A stretch of DNA of 64,000 nucleotides from Leptobrachium leishanense. Lineage: Eukaryota; Chordata; Amphibia; Anura; Megophryidae. Below the pieces are notes generated by a model that was given only the letters and a program-made list of their open reading frames with translations, had not been told where the DNA came from and searched no databases. The DNA lies in assembly GCA_009667805.1 (NCBI GenBank), contig CM019067.1:63408637-63472636 (forward strand), in the 5' to 3' direction. Each line of letters starts with the position of its first letter. Within the stretch, counting starts at the first letter, position 1. Below are positions 35,801-45,299 of the stretch, one piece after another. A program made the translations under genes and the position numbers.

Positions 35801-36706
35801 ACGTGCACTGTTGAGGGCACACTTCTACCCTTAGAGCAATTGGTGCTGCAGCGGATACCGTCCCCAATGGAGGCATATCGCTACCTCCAACTCAAACACT
35901 TCTGGTCCAGCCTGACTGCACACCAACCGTACAGATCTACTCTGTCCCCCTTTGAAAACCTCTGTACTCAGGACCCCCCACCACCTCACCTTCTTTCATT
36001 AATATATGCCCTTCTGATGGCTGCGGAATACCCAGACCTACCCTCCTACACTACTAAGTGGGAAGCCGAGACGCCCCCTCCTTTGACCGAACGAGCTTGG
36101 TTAGATATCTTCCACATCACTTTTCATTCCTCCAGAGACCTGAAAGTACAAGAAATGAATTATAAATTGCTATCACGATGGTATCTCACACCTAACAGAT
36201 TGGCGTTGATGCACCTGGGTGTATCCCCGGATTGTTGGAGATGTGGGCTTTCGAAAGGAACGTTCATCCATATTTGGTGGTCCTGCCCGTTTATAGTGCC
36301 CTACTGGGAGGTGGTGTTCACCTATGTTAACGAAATCACCTCTATGGAAATCCCCTTCACCCCGCAAGCGGCTCTCCTACATGTGGTCCCCCTCTCCCTG
36401 AATAGATATATTAAGTCTCTAATGATTCACTTGTTTAACTCAGCAAAATCCCTGATCCCCAGACATTGGAGATCGGAATCACCACCAACGATCTTCGAAT
36501 GGATAGATCAGGTCTCCAGCGTTAGGGAAATGGAGGAACTCCACCTCTCGCTGGAAAACAAATATGATATTTACTTTAAAACGTGGTACTGGTGGTCTGA
36601 CTTTGTTATGAAACACCGTAAGGATAACCCGGAGGCCATAGCCAGGTCACATGAAAGGCGAGCCATATCCCCCGTATTCCCCTCAGAGACCGAGCTGGCT
36701 GACTGA
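32851..36706 (+). pseudogene. ORF2: L1 ORF2: endonuclease-reverse transcriptase, frameshifted
   Basis: The start ATGGCTAAA has a strong context (A at -3, G at +4). The APE-type endonuclease shows LNVRGLN (32875), QETH (32961-32972), GDFN (33269-33280, out of frame with its surroundings) and SDH (33529-33537). The RT domain shows GKSPGPDG, SVDAEKAFDRVDW, GTRQGCPLSP and FADD at 34943-34954. The C-terminal end has the CCHC-like segment CWRCG...HIWWSC near 36233-36285. The coding frame changes at least three times between about 33215 and 33310, with a TGA at 33226-33228, and once more near 34511. The RT active site is intact, but this copy cannot make a full ORF2 protein as read. Total length, about 1285 codons, is normal for L1. 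Confidence 0.92.
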
Positions 36707-36976
36707 GACAGTATTTTGGAACCGGCAGACGAACGAGACTCTCCCATGTGATCATAGGGATCACAAGACCCAACGTTGTGTATTTGTTTTTGTTTTGTTT
36801 TATTGTCTTTATGGTTTTTGGTTTTTCTTTTGTTTTCTCCTTCCTTGCTTTTTCTTTTCATAAGAATACCTTACACTAGACGGTATAAGCTTATTTTATC
36901 GGTACTTTTCTGTATCTCACTTATCATTCTGTAATTGAACTGAAAATGCCTTGATTATATGCAATCTTTTATTTCA

Positions 36977-37019
36977 ATAAAAAAGATATTATACAAAAAA
37001 AAAAAAAAAAAAAAAAAAA
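36977..37019 (+). terminator. L1 polyadenylation signal and poly(A) tail
   Basis: AATAAA in TTTCAATAAAAAAGATATT precedes the A run by about 15 bases. The tail is pure A from about 36995. Confidence 0.85.
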
Positions 37020-37034
37020 AAGAATGATGATGAA

Positions 37035-37443
37035 TAATTTATTGACAGGGGCAAAGACTATTGTGGAAGAAATAACTTGTAAATTATTGTGTAACTAGAC
37101 TGGAAAGCCTATACCCTTAAATGATAAATGTGTTATAAAATGTAGCTTTTCATCGTCTTCATTACAGTCCTGCAGGGTCTCTAGTTATGATCTCTGTATG
37201 AAGAAGCAAGAACACCTAAAAATGATAAGAACTTGGGACATATCTGAAATATACTCTAAGTCCACGATAGATATGTTCAGTTAGGGTGGAGTAAAAAAAA
37301 TAATAATAATACGGAGAGCTTTCAAGGATGTTTAAAAGACCAATTTGTGGACTATGATACAGGTGAAATGCAGCAAAAAAAAATCACCCATAATGGTCAA
37401 TGAAGCGCTACAACCTCCTGCAGCAACCAATTTGAGGTATTAA
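37035..37443. other. AT-rich spacer
   Basis: No gene is recognised between the L1 TSD and the old hAT element. Confidence 0.4.
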
Positions 37444-37615
37444 CAGGGGCATACCTAGAACATTTGGCACCCTGGGCGGATCCTATATTTGGCACCCCCC
37501 CCCCCCCAACTTTAAAATGTAAAAAAAAAAACACGCACTTTTTTTAAAATGTTTTCTAAAATATTTTTAGTTATAGCATTCTGGCAGGACGTGATGTATA
37601 CATATAATAATGATA

Positions 37616-38633
37616 AAGACAAAAAAGAAAAGGGCGCAAGATAGGTGGAAATTGAAAAAATACCTCTGGAGCACCCCAGATACAGTTAGGGTACTCCTAG
37701 GGTTCACAGTAGATTGATATCTTTAAAGAGCGCTTTTGCTTCTTAGTTGGTTAATATAGCATGCACTGAAAAATCAAAAGAGAGCACATATTGTGCAGTA
37801 TATTTAATAAAATTTTAAAATTCACAGTGTTAAAACAAACTCACATAAATAGAGCACAAATAAATGTGCAAAACAGCATTTGCCACAATTCCCAGAACCT
37901 CCTGATTTCTGTACTCCAAACCTCTAGTCTGCATTCCATCAACATATAGATCGAAGCCCGTTGGAATGGAATGGAACGCTGGCTCAGCATAAACTGGAGT
38001 TCGTTAGAATGGAACACTTGGTCAGCATAGATGTTCGGCTTGGTCCTAGGCTTGAACCTAGGAAGTGGGTGTGCCCCACGAAATGCATTGAGCAAAGTTC
38101 TGTATGCTAGAAATCAAGCCAGAGACCAAGCCGAATATCCATGCTGAGCAAGTGTTCCATTCTATCGAACTTCAGTTTATGCTGAGCCAGCGTTCCATTC
38201 CATTCCAACGGGCTTCGATCTATATGTTGATGGAATGCAGACTGGAGGTTTGGAGTACAGAAATCGGGAGGTTCTGGGAATTGTGGCAAATGCTGTTTTG
38301 CACATTTATTTGTGCTCTATTTATGTGAGTTTGTTTTAACACTGTGAATTTTTAAATTTTATTAAATATACTGCACAATATGTGCTCTCTTTTGATTTTT
38401 CAGTGCATGCTATATTAACCAACTAAGAAGCAAAAGCGCTCTTTAAAGATAGCAATCTACTGTGAACCCTAGGAGTAGCCTAACTGTATCTGGGGTGCTC
38501 CAGAGGTATTTTTTCAATTTCCACCTATCTTGCGCCCTTTTCTTTTTTGTCTTTATTCTGTCAATTAAGGGTTAACAAGGTACCCTCGTTAAGAGGTTGC
38601 AGTGGGAAAGATTCTACCTGTGTATTTTTTGCT
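37616..38633. mobile_element. Foldback insertion with 430-bp inverted arms and 13-14-bp TSD
   Basis: The left arm (37616 to about 38045) is nearly the reverse complement of the right arm (about 38124 to 38553), with only scattered differences. The spacer is about 78 bp. An 80-bp single-copy tail follows the right arm. ATATAATAATGATA occurs at 37602-37615 and 38634-38647, and removing the insertion restores a hairpin-chain remnant, so this is a true target duplication. The spacer holds GTGGG/CCCAC followed by GAAA, like the hammerhead-type motif at 11623. Paired 84- and 74-codon frames on the arms are the same sequence read on opposite strands. Confidence 0.8.
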
Positions 38634-38789
38634 ATATAATAATGATATCTTATGAATCTGCCGATGGTGGATCATTCATGGGTCCTCGGTGCTGTGCAAT
38701 AAGGGGCGAGTGTAGATTCTTTTTGGATAATTGTTATTTTTAAGTGATTTTGAAAACTCACAACATATCCATCCTATAGTGTTTTTTCT

Positions 38790-39000
38790 TTTTTCTGTAA
38801 GAGACCTTTTTATTATCAATCATAGGACCTTATATGTAAATTCCAGACATTTTTGTTAAGTAGGCCGACTCCCTGCACTTCGGGGACCCTGCGGTGAAAG
38901 GTGAATTCATTGCAGGTTGGGGAAATTTGATTCCCTGAAGTGCGGGGAACAACAGAACACCAAAATGTTGGCGCCATTTCGGTGCTCTGTGAGTAACCCC
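38790..39000. repeat. CAGGG-family MITE fragment
   Basis: GACCTTTTTATTATCA, CTTATATGTAAATTCCAGAC and GGTGCTCTGTGAGTAACCCC resemble the right half of 20451-21063. Confidence 0.6.
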
Positions 39001-39235
39001 TTTAGTGGTGGGTTTTTGGCCGCCACCTGGAAAGTGCCAGCCTAGGCCTTGCCTACCCAGGTCATACTTGAAAATTTGTGAAATCTCAATGTATCCCTCC
39101 TGGTAAAATACTTTGCAAAAGTAAAAACAAAAAAATAATAATAATACATTTTTTTTTAGGGTGTCACCCTAGGGGGTGGTGTCACCCAGTGCGGCCCTCC
39201 CCCCTGCCAAATACGCCCTTGGTTGTTAAAAAAAG

Positions 39236-39382
39236 ATGGCAACTCCCGATCCAATATATCAGCAAAAGGTTTCTTCAATTAAACCTTCAACTGTTGAGGA
39301 TCCTCAACCATCAACATCTTCATCACTTGATAGATTGGAATCACTCCAAGATGATCCTTCTGATGTATCGGCAAAACAGTAG
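39236..39382 (+). other. 48-codon open frame with coding-like composition, origin unknown
   Basis: An ATG at 39236 opens a frame of 48 codons ending in two consecutive TAG stops. The product is rich in Ser, Pro, Asp and Gln (segment KPSTVEDPQPSTSSSLDRLE), a composition more like real disordered protein than random AT-rich DNA. It lies just after the old hAT and ends 34 bp before the large hAT. It could be an exon or ORF start of an element interrupted by the hAT. No family is recognised. Confidence 0.3.
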
Positions 39383-39465
39383 TAGATTAAAACTATACAT
39401 CACTACACATCATCACTAGGGATGAGCTGTTCGGTTCGGACGGTTCGGAGTTCGACCCGAACTAA

Positions 39466-40173
39466 GGCTAAGGTCAGACGAAAGCAGTTTTAACGTGCGT
39501 TTAGCCGCACAAAATCACGGCCGTGCTAGCAGCAAATGACCTTCAATGCCGGGGAACATACGACGAACGGCCGCACGAAAGTCCGTCCGCGCAACGCAAG
39601 TGGCAAACGAACGCATTTTTTCAAGAACGTCAAACCGCTACTACTGACGTACAGAGTGCGCTGCGGCTGCATAGTGGCGTGTTTGCGTGATTGGGAGACA
39701 TCAGACGCTGCACACGTCCGGCCAACATAACGTCCAGACGCAAAAAGTGTTTTATTGATGATCCGTACAAAATCACGGACGAAAATGCGCATCGTATGAC
39801 CGCTATCGCGTATTAGAAACATAGAAACATAGAAAAATGTCGGCAGATAAGAACCTTTCGGCCCATCTAGTCTGCCCAATTACATGGATACTTTACCTGG
39901 ATTTATCTTTTGTTTAGGATAGCCTTATGCCTATCCCATGCTTGCTTAAATTCAATTACTGTTTTGGCCTCTACCACTTCTACTGGAAGACTGTTCCATG
40001 TATCCACCACCCTCTCAGTAAAATAATGCTTCCTGATGTTACTTTTAAACCTTTGCCCCTCTAATCTAAGACTATGTCCTCTTGTTTCACGTATTCCGTG
40101 AAAAAATACGTCCATTCGTTCGAACGCACTTTTTCACGGACAACGTGAAAAATGCGTTCGTCTGACCCTAGCC
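39466..40173. mobile_element. Harbinger-like MITE, copy 2, interrupted
   Basis: Ends GGCTAAGGTCAGACG and CGTCTGACCCTAGCC sit inside the left end of the hAT element, bordered by TAA and TTA. Its interior has the CGTGCGTTTAGCCGCAC and ATCACGGCCG strings of the other copies. A LINE 3' end is inserted at 39815-40089. Confidence 0.8.
39815..40089 (-). mobile_element. 3' end of a CR1/L2-like LINE
   Basis: On the minus strand the sequence encodes the usual C-terminal segment of such LINEs (KHYFTERVVDTWNSLPVEVV then TVIEFKQAWD). It ends in tandem CTATGTTTC units (seen here as GAAACATAGAAACATAG), the terminal microsatellite typical of CR1/L2 elements. CGTATT lies at both borders (39809-39814, 40090-40095). 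The element is strongly 5'-truncated. Confidence 0.85.
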
Positions 40174-40751
40174 TTAGCCTGTTCGATTAGATCGCGAACA
40201 CCGAACATTTCCGGTGTTCGCCGCATGTTCGACCACAATGGGCTAGGGATGAGCCGAACACTCCCCGAGTTCGGTTCGAGCCCGAACCCGAACTTCCCAT
40301 TTGTTCAGGACCGAACCCGAACCCGAACCCCCATGCAAGTCAATGGGGCTGAAAATTCGGTTTTTTGGAGTGCCCTCCAAGAAGGCATATATGCTACATA
40401 TTTGCCATAAAAGGTGTATGGGGGTCCGGGTAGTGCCCCGGGGGACAGGAAACAAGGACAAAAAGTTTAAAAAAAAACGTTTTTAAAGGGACAGTGAGTT
40501 TTCCATGAAATAAGGGTTAAAAATAAAAATGAAAAATTCCTTCAAATATCGTGCCTAGGAGGTCCCCATATCCTGCCCGTGAAGTGGCGGATTTCTAGGA
40601 TGTATAGAAATATGTAAAAAACAAAAAATGACATTTCAAATGACGGTAAATGCTTTTCCTTTAATCTATCCATAAACAACTGCTTGGGGCGGCAGTCTGT
40701 ATGAAAAGAGGAGACATTTTCGGACACGCAGAAAAAGTTTACTGATTTTTT

Positions 40752-40906
40752 GGCGGTGAAAAGCAGGAGAATGGAAACTTCTAGACCAAAAAGCCGATTT
40801 GGAAAGTGAGATAAATGGGAGAATTTTTCTGGTTCGGCTATTTTGACCTAGAATTTTCCATTCTCCAGTCATTCTCCTGAGTTTCACCTTTCTCTGAATA
40901 ACCCTG
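40752..40906. mobile_element. CAGGG-family MITE, left end missing
   Basis: It contains GCGGTGAAAAGCAGGAGAAT and GATTTGGAAAGTGAGATAAA and ends CTCTGAATAACCCTG. It abuts the next copy with one base between. Confidence 0.75.
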
Positions 40907-40907
40907 T

Positions 40908-41518
40908 CAGGGTTATTCAGAGAGCGGTGAAGAGCAGGAGAATGACTGGAGAATGGAAAATTCTAGGTCAAAATAGAGAAACCAGAAAAACTCTCCCATT
41001 TAGGCTAGGGTCAGACTAGCGAATTTTTAACGTGCGTTTAGTCGCACTTAATCACGGCCACACTAGCAGCAAATGACGGGCAATGACGGCCAATATACGA
41101 AGTACGGTCGCACGAAAGTCCGGCTGTGCAACGCAAGTGGAAAATGAACGCATTTTTTTCGAGAACGCAGAACCGCTAGTACGGACGTACAGAGTGCGCT
41201 GCGTCCACTAGCGGCGTGTGTGCGTGATTTGGAGATGTCAGACCCTGCTCATGTCCGGCCAACATAACGTCCAGACACCCAAAGTTTCTTGGATTGGATC
41301 CGTAAAAAATCACGCACAAAATTGTGCATCGTATGACCGTTTTCGCGCAATCCGTGAAAAAATACGGCAATGCGTTCGGACGCACTTTTTGACGGTCGCT
41401 GCGAAAAATGCATTAGTCTGACCCTAGCCTTATCTCACTTTCCAAATCGGCTATTTGGTCCAGATTGTTCTCTTTTCCTGCCATTCTCTTGGTTTTCACC
41501 TTTCTCTGAACAACCCTG
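40908..41518. mobile_element. CAGGG-family MITE split by a Harbinger-like MITE
   Basis: It begins CAGGGTTATTCAGAGAGCGG and ends CTCTGAACAACCCTG. The MITE at 41003-41429 is inserted in its CCCATTTATCTCAC stretch. Confidence 0.8.
41003..41429. mobile_element. Harbinger-like MITE, copy 3, TSD TTA
   Basis: Ends GGCTAGGGTCAGACT and AGTCTGACCCTAGCC. TTA flanks both sides (41000-41002, 41430-41432). The host MITE reads CCCATTTATCTCAC in other copies, so the TTA duplication is confirmed by comparison with the empty site. No transposase is present. Confidence 0.88.
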
Positions 41519-41689
41519 AGAGAGAGGTGAAAGCCAGGAGAACTGGCAAGAGAAGAGAACAATCTAGACCAAATAGCCGATTTGGAAAGTGAGATAAATG
41601 GGAGAATTTTTCTGGTTTGGCTATTTTGACCTAGAATTTTCACTTCTCCAGTTATTCTCCTGCTTTTCACCGCTCTCTGAATAACCCTG
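41519..41689. mobile_element. CAGGG-family MITE, third in the cluster
   Basis: It contains GGTGAAAGCCAGGAGAACTG and ends CCGCTCTCTGAATAACCCTG. The left end is worn (AGAGAGAGG). Confidence 0.75.
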
Positions 41690-42268
41690 TGAATGTTTAA
41701 TCCCGAGGTGAAAAATAACATTGCTTTAGATTTTTTTCAAACACCAGTTACATGCAGCATATTAGGATGTTTTAGGGAAATTAATTCTCAAATCTCAATC
41801 AGAAGCAGACACCACCCCACCCTCAATATATTGTACAATGTATCAAATTGATTACCAGACTAAAAACACCTGGTGTTATGCCCGTTTGTGAACAGAGGTC
41901 ATTTAGAGTTGATAATCTTTTCACGTACACATTAGTTTTTAATTCAATATCTAATAAACCATTGCTTATATATTCTACAGTAAAGAGTCTCTTTATTTTA
42001 CTAGATTTTTTTGTATTTTTTTTAAGCATTTTCTATACTTTTTTCAAAATTTCCTTTTTTTTTCGAACCCGAACGAACACGCCCAAAAAGTTTGAAATTT
42101 GCGAACTTTCGAACTGCCAAAGTTCGGGTCGAACTCCTAACCGTCCGAACCCGAACAGCTCATCCCTACAATGGACCACAATGCATTTTCCCACTGGCCG
42201 GAAGCTCGTAATTGGCTACAGCCTTGCACCTGACCACAGGTCTGGTGCAAGACAGGTTCAACAGTATG

Positions 42269-42352
42269 CCAATCACGGCTCAGAGTCCTGATTGGGAAAA
42301 TTTTGCCCAATCATGGGCTCACAGAGCTAAGTCCTGCAGCACACTATATAAT
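42269..42352 (+). promoter_or_regulatory. Predicted hAT transposase promoter
   Basis: CCAATCACGG at about 42270, GATTGGG and CCCAATCATGG surround a small palindrome. TATATAAT at 42345-42352 follows, after GCAGCACAC. The block is conserved at 10532-10625 (inverted) and 56060-56149. The transposase ATG is about 970 bp downstream, after the tandem array, so a long 5' UTR or an intron would be needed. Confidence 0.5.
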
Positions 42353-42542
42353 GTTTCCACGCGCCGAATCTGCACGCATTTCAGAGGAAATTTCAGAGGA
42401 GATAGTTGTGTGTTGTTACTGCCGGTCTGCCACATTACTGGGGGGGTCTCATTTCTACCAAATATCAGGGAATTTAGGTGACGTGTGTCTTGTCACTGTG
42501 CCAGCAAGTTTTTTTGGGGTTTACAAATTTCTTTAAAACATT

Positions 42543-43110
42543 TGTGAATTGAGGTGATCTTCTGTGTCTTGTTACACAGCCAGCAAGTCTTTTTGGGGGT
42601 TAAAAATGTCTTTTAAAACATTTGCGAATTGAGGTGATTTGTGTCTTGTCACACAACCAGTACCACGCAGTATTTTGGGGCTCACTAATTTCTTTAAAAC
42701 TATTGTGAATTGAGGTGATCTGTGTCTTGTCACACAACTAGTACCACGCAGTATTTTGGGGCTCACTAATTTCTTTAAAACATTTGTGAATTGAGGTGAT
42801 CTGTGTCTTGTCACACAACCAGTACCACGCAGTAAATTTGGGTGTCATTAATTTATTTAAAACATTTGTGAATTGAGGTGATCTGTGTCTTGTCACACAA
42901 CCAGTACCACGCAGTATTTTGGGTGTCACTAATTTCTTTAAAACATTTGTGAATTGAGGTGATCTGTCTCTTGTCACACAACCAGTACCACGCAGTATTT
43001 TGGGTGTCACTAATTTCTTTAAAACATTTGTGAATTGAGGTGATCTGTCTCTTGTCACACAGCCAGTACCACACAGTATTTTGGGGCTCACTAATTTCTT
43101 TAAAACATTT
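42543..43110. repeat. 81-bp tandem array in the hAT 5' region
   Basis: Units begin near GAATTGAGGTGATCTGTGTC and recur at 42707, 42788, 42870, 42951 and 43032, with more diverged units before. Each contains CACACAACCAGTACCACGCA. The spacing is 81 or 82 bp. The 81-bp unit keeps minus-strand frames open and produces repetitive false proteins. A related array of about 71-bp units occurs at 56200-56700 and 10210-10480. Confidence 0.9.
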
Positions 43111-43319
43111 GGGAATTGTTATAATCCGTGTGTTCTCACTGGCTGCCACCCATCAAGGGGTCTCACTGATTTATAGGAGGTGTCTGAGACTTGTAATCTG
43201 TGTCTTGTCACTGGCTGCCAGCTATCAGGGTGTCTCACTGAGTTATACCAGAGTTCTTTAAATCTTTATACCAGAGTTGAATCAGAGTTCTGTATATATT
43301 AATCTATATATCACTCACC

Positions 43320-45167
43320 ATGTCTGAAAGAACAAAAAGGACAGGCAGACGCTCCCAGACACAGATAAGAAGGCAAGCAGGCCCTGTGTCGGGAGGCTGT
43401 GCCTCTGGTCGTGGTGGACGTGGTGCATCCTCTGCAGGGGCACGCTTGTCCTTTCTAACTTGTGCTGGCTGTCTTAAGCAGCAGCAACATACAGAGGACT
43501 TGGTGGATTGGCTAACCAGGCCATCCTCATCCTCCGAGTCCTCTGCCAGCCAGGCTTCTAGTGCTTTACAGTCCCTCTCAGCTGCCAAAGCATCTAATGC
43601 AGCCTCCATGTCCACAGCTACTCTTGCCGTAGCCTCGCTATCACACACGGAGGAGTCAGCTGAATTGTTTGACTACAATGAGAGTGACATGCTGCTTGAG
43701 GATGCGCAGCAAGTACAGTGCTCTGATTCAATCTCTGAGGTTGAGTAAGGGAGTATAATCAACCTAGAGGAAGGGGGTGCCAGTGATGACACACAAATAA
43801 CTGGCACTCATGTTGCCCCAGCAGCTGCAGCATACTGCCAAGTTGGCTCCAGTGACGAGGAGATAGGGGGTGATGATGACAATGATGATGAGGTCACTAA
43901 CTCCACCTGGGTGCCTGATCGAACAGAGGAATTAAGTGAGGAAGAGGGGGAGGAGGAGGCACAGCAAACACGAGGCACAACATCCTCTGTGACCAACTGT
44001 AGCACTAGCCAGTCCAAGGCATCACATGTCAGAGCTGCTCCGGTGCAGTGCGCTGTTGTCTCAAAGAACACATGCAGGAACTCTTTTGTCTGGGAGTTCT
44101 TTAAGAAATGTGCAGTAGAGAGCAGCGTTGCTATTTGTAATCTATGTCAGATGAGGCTTAAGTGTGGTAAAGATACCGGACACTTGGGTACCATGTGCTT
44201 GAGGCGACATATGAACAACTGCCACACATCCCGTTGGTGCAAAACTTTGCGTAGGTCCTCCTCCTCCTCATCTGTCTCTACCCCCACTGTATGTCCTGCC
44301 ATGTCATTGCCTACAACCTCCACCGACAGGGATGATGCTACAGTAATGGATGTACCAGGTCCTTCCTCACAATGTGACATCATCCCAGCAGCTGAAGATT
44401 TACGCAGTCAGATTACGTTGCCGCAGCTGCTGCAGCGAAAGAAAAAATATAGTCCCAACCATCCCCAAGCACAGCGTCTAAAAGGTGGACTCTGCTCCCT
44501 TCCGTGAATTTGCTGAATGTGCTGTACCACAGTGGCAGGTTCCAAAACGCCATTACTTTTCATGCAAGGCCAGCCCAGCACTATACCAGCACGTGGAAGA
44601 CTATGTTATCCAGTCATTGGGAAAGGCAGTCAGCAGCAAGGTGCATGTGACTTTAGACACGTGGTCCAGCAAGCATGGACAGGGTCGTTACATTTCCTTC
44701 ACGGCACACTGGGTAACTCTGCAGCTGGGAGGGATCCAAGACGGGGCTCTGTGCTGGAGCTTGTTCATCCACCACGCCTCCAGAAAGCTGCTTGTATGAG
44801 GTCTGTCTGCTCCACCACCACCACCTCTCCCTCTTCCTCCTCCTCCTCCTCATTCTCTGTCTCTGGCGAAGTGGCAGTTAAACCGACGCCTGACAGGGTC
44901 TACGCAATGGCTCAAGCAAAAAGATGCCATACTGTGCTTGAGCTGGTTTGTTTAGGGGACAGGAGCCACACCGGGCCAGAAATTCTGTCAGCTCTGCAGG
45001 GGCAGGTGCAGAGATGGTTAACACCACGCCAGCTTCAGCTTGGAGGTTTTGTCACAGACAAAAGAGTGCGTCTGTCCACCGACTCTGTAGACCGGCTGAC
45101 ATTTATAAAAATGAATCAGTCCTGGATCAGCAGCTATCAATCCCCTGATGCTGAAGTAATGGAATAG
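43320..45167 (+). pseudogene. hAT transposase (BED zinc finger), broken and internally deleted
   Basis: The start CACCATGTCTGAAAGA at 43320 has a good context. Frame 0 runs to a TAA at 43746-43748, then stays open without another stop to 44504. An acidic, Ser-rich N-terminal region is followed by a BED finger (CNLCQMRL with RRHMNNCH, about 44080-44230). The frame shifts near 44485 to PFREFAECAVPQW and then HVTLDTWSSKHGQGRYISFT, the start of the RNase H-like domain with its first Asp. It shifts back near 44740. LQLGGFVTDK then runs directly into RLSTDSVDRLTFIKMN, the extreme C-terminal hATC dimerisation segment. The region between, including most of the catalytic core and insertion domain, is missing. 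The enzyme cannot be active. Confidence 0.88.
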
Positions 45168-45299
45168 ATCAGGGATGTCCTCTTCTGCATTCACAAAACC
45201 TCCAGCACTGAACTCTTCCACAATACCACAAAAGGGTTGTGGTGTGAAGGCACTTGCTGCCATGAAAGGCACAATTTTTGGCTGCACTGATGCCTGTGC

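Larger units (their letters stand above)
30953..37019 (+). mobile_element. L1: Full-length L1 (LINE-1) retrotransposon
   Basis: A 15-bp duplication AAGAATGATGATGAA flanks the element (30938-30952 and 37020-37034). The first base of the right copy cannot be told from the poly(A) tail. The 5' end is GGGGGCGTGGCCTGGACG. A GC-rich 5' UTR of about 170 bp precedes ORF1. ORF1, a 680-bp inter-ORF segment, ORF2 and a roughly 290-bp 3' UTR follow. AATAAA is at about 36977, and a nearly pure A tail fills 36995-37019. Perfect TSDs, a clean tail and an intact ORF1 point to a recent insertion, whereas ORF2 has several frame changes. Open frames overlapping ORF1 in other frames (31535-32386 and antisense 31131-31718) are shadows. 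Confidence 0.95.
37444..39221. mobile_element. Old hAT-like element with nested repeats
   Basis: It starts CAGGGGCATACCTAG and ends AAATACGCCCTTG, a mismatched hAT-type inverted repeat. The flanks GGTATTAA and GTTGTTAA match at 6 of 8 bases, as expected for an old TSD. Inside are a remnant of the hairpin-chain element (ACATATAATAATGAT and GAATCTGCCGA), the foldback insertion at 37616-38633 and a CAGGG-family fragment at about 38790-39000. Near both ends are GGCACCC and TGTCACCC-type strings. Confidence 0.6.
40244..42168 (-). mobile_element. Non-autonomous hAT nested in the same hAT family
   Basis: It starts TAGGGATGAGCCGAACAC and ends CGAACAGCTCATCCCTA. The flanks CAATGGGC (40236-40243) and CAATGGAC (42169-42176) match at 7 of 8 bases, and removing the insertion rejoins the family sequence at CCACAATGGACCACAATG. 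It lies in the opposite orientation to the outer element. Inside are three CAGGG-family MITEs and a Harbinger-like MITE. The module near 41940-42050 (AATATCTAATAAACC, AAAGAGTCTCTTTATT) is shared with 10920-11000. Confidence 0.9.

Noticed and set aside
42572..43149. Minus-strand repetitive frames with a 27-residue period
   Set aside because: They are shadows of the 81-bp tandem array in the hAT element.
43320..44507. Domesticated host ZBED gene
   Set aside because: The BED finger lies inside TSD-bounded transposon ends, and the frame has a stop and shifts, so it is a transposase relic rather than a host gene.
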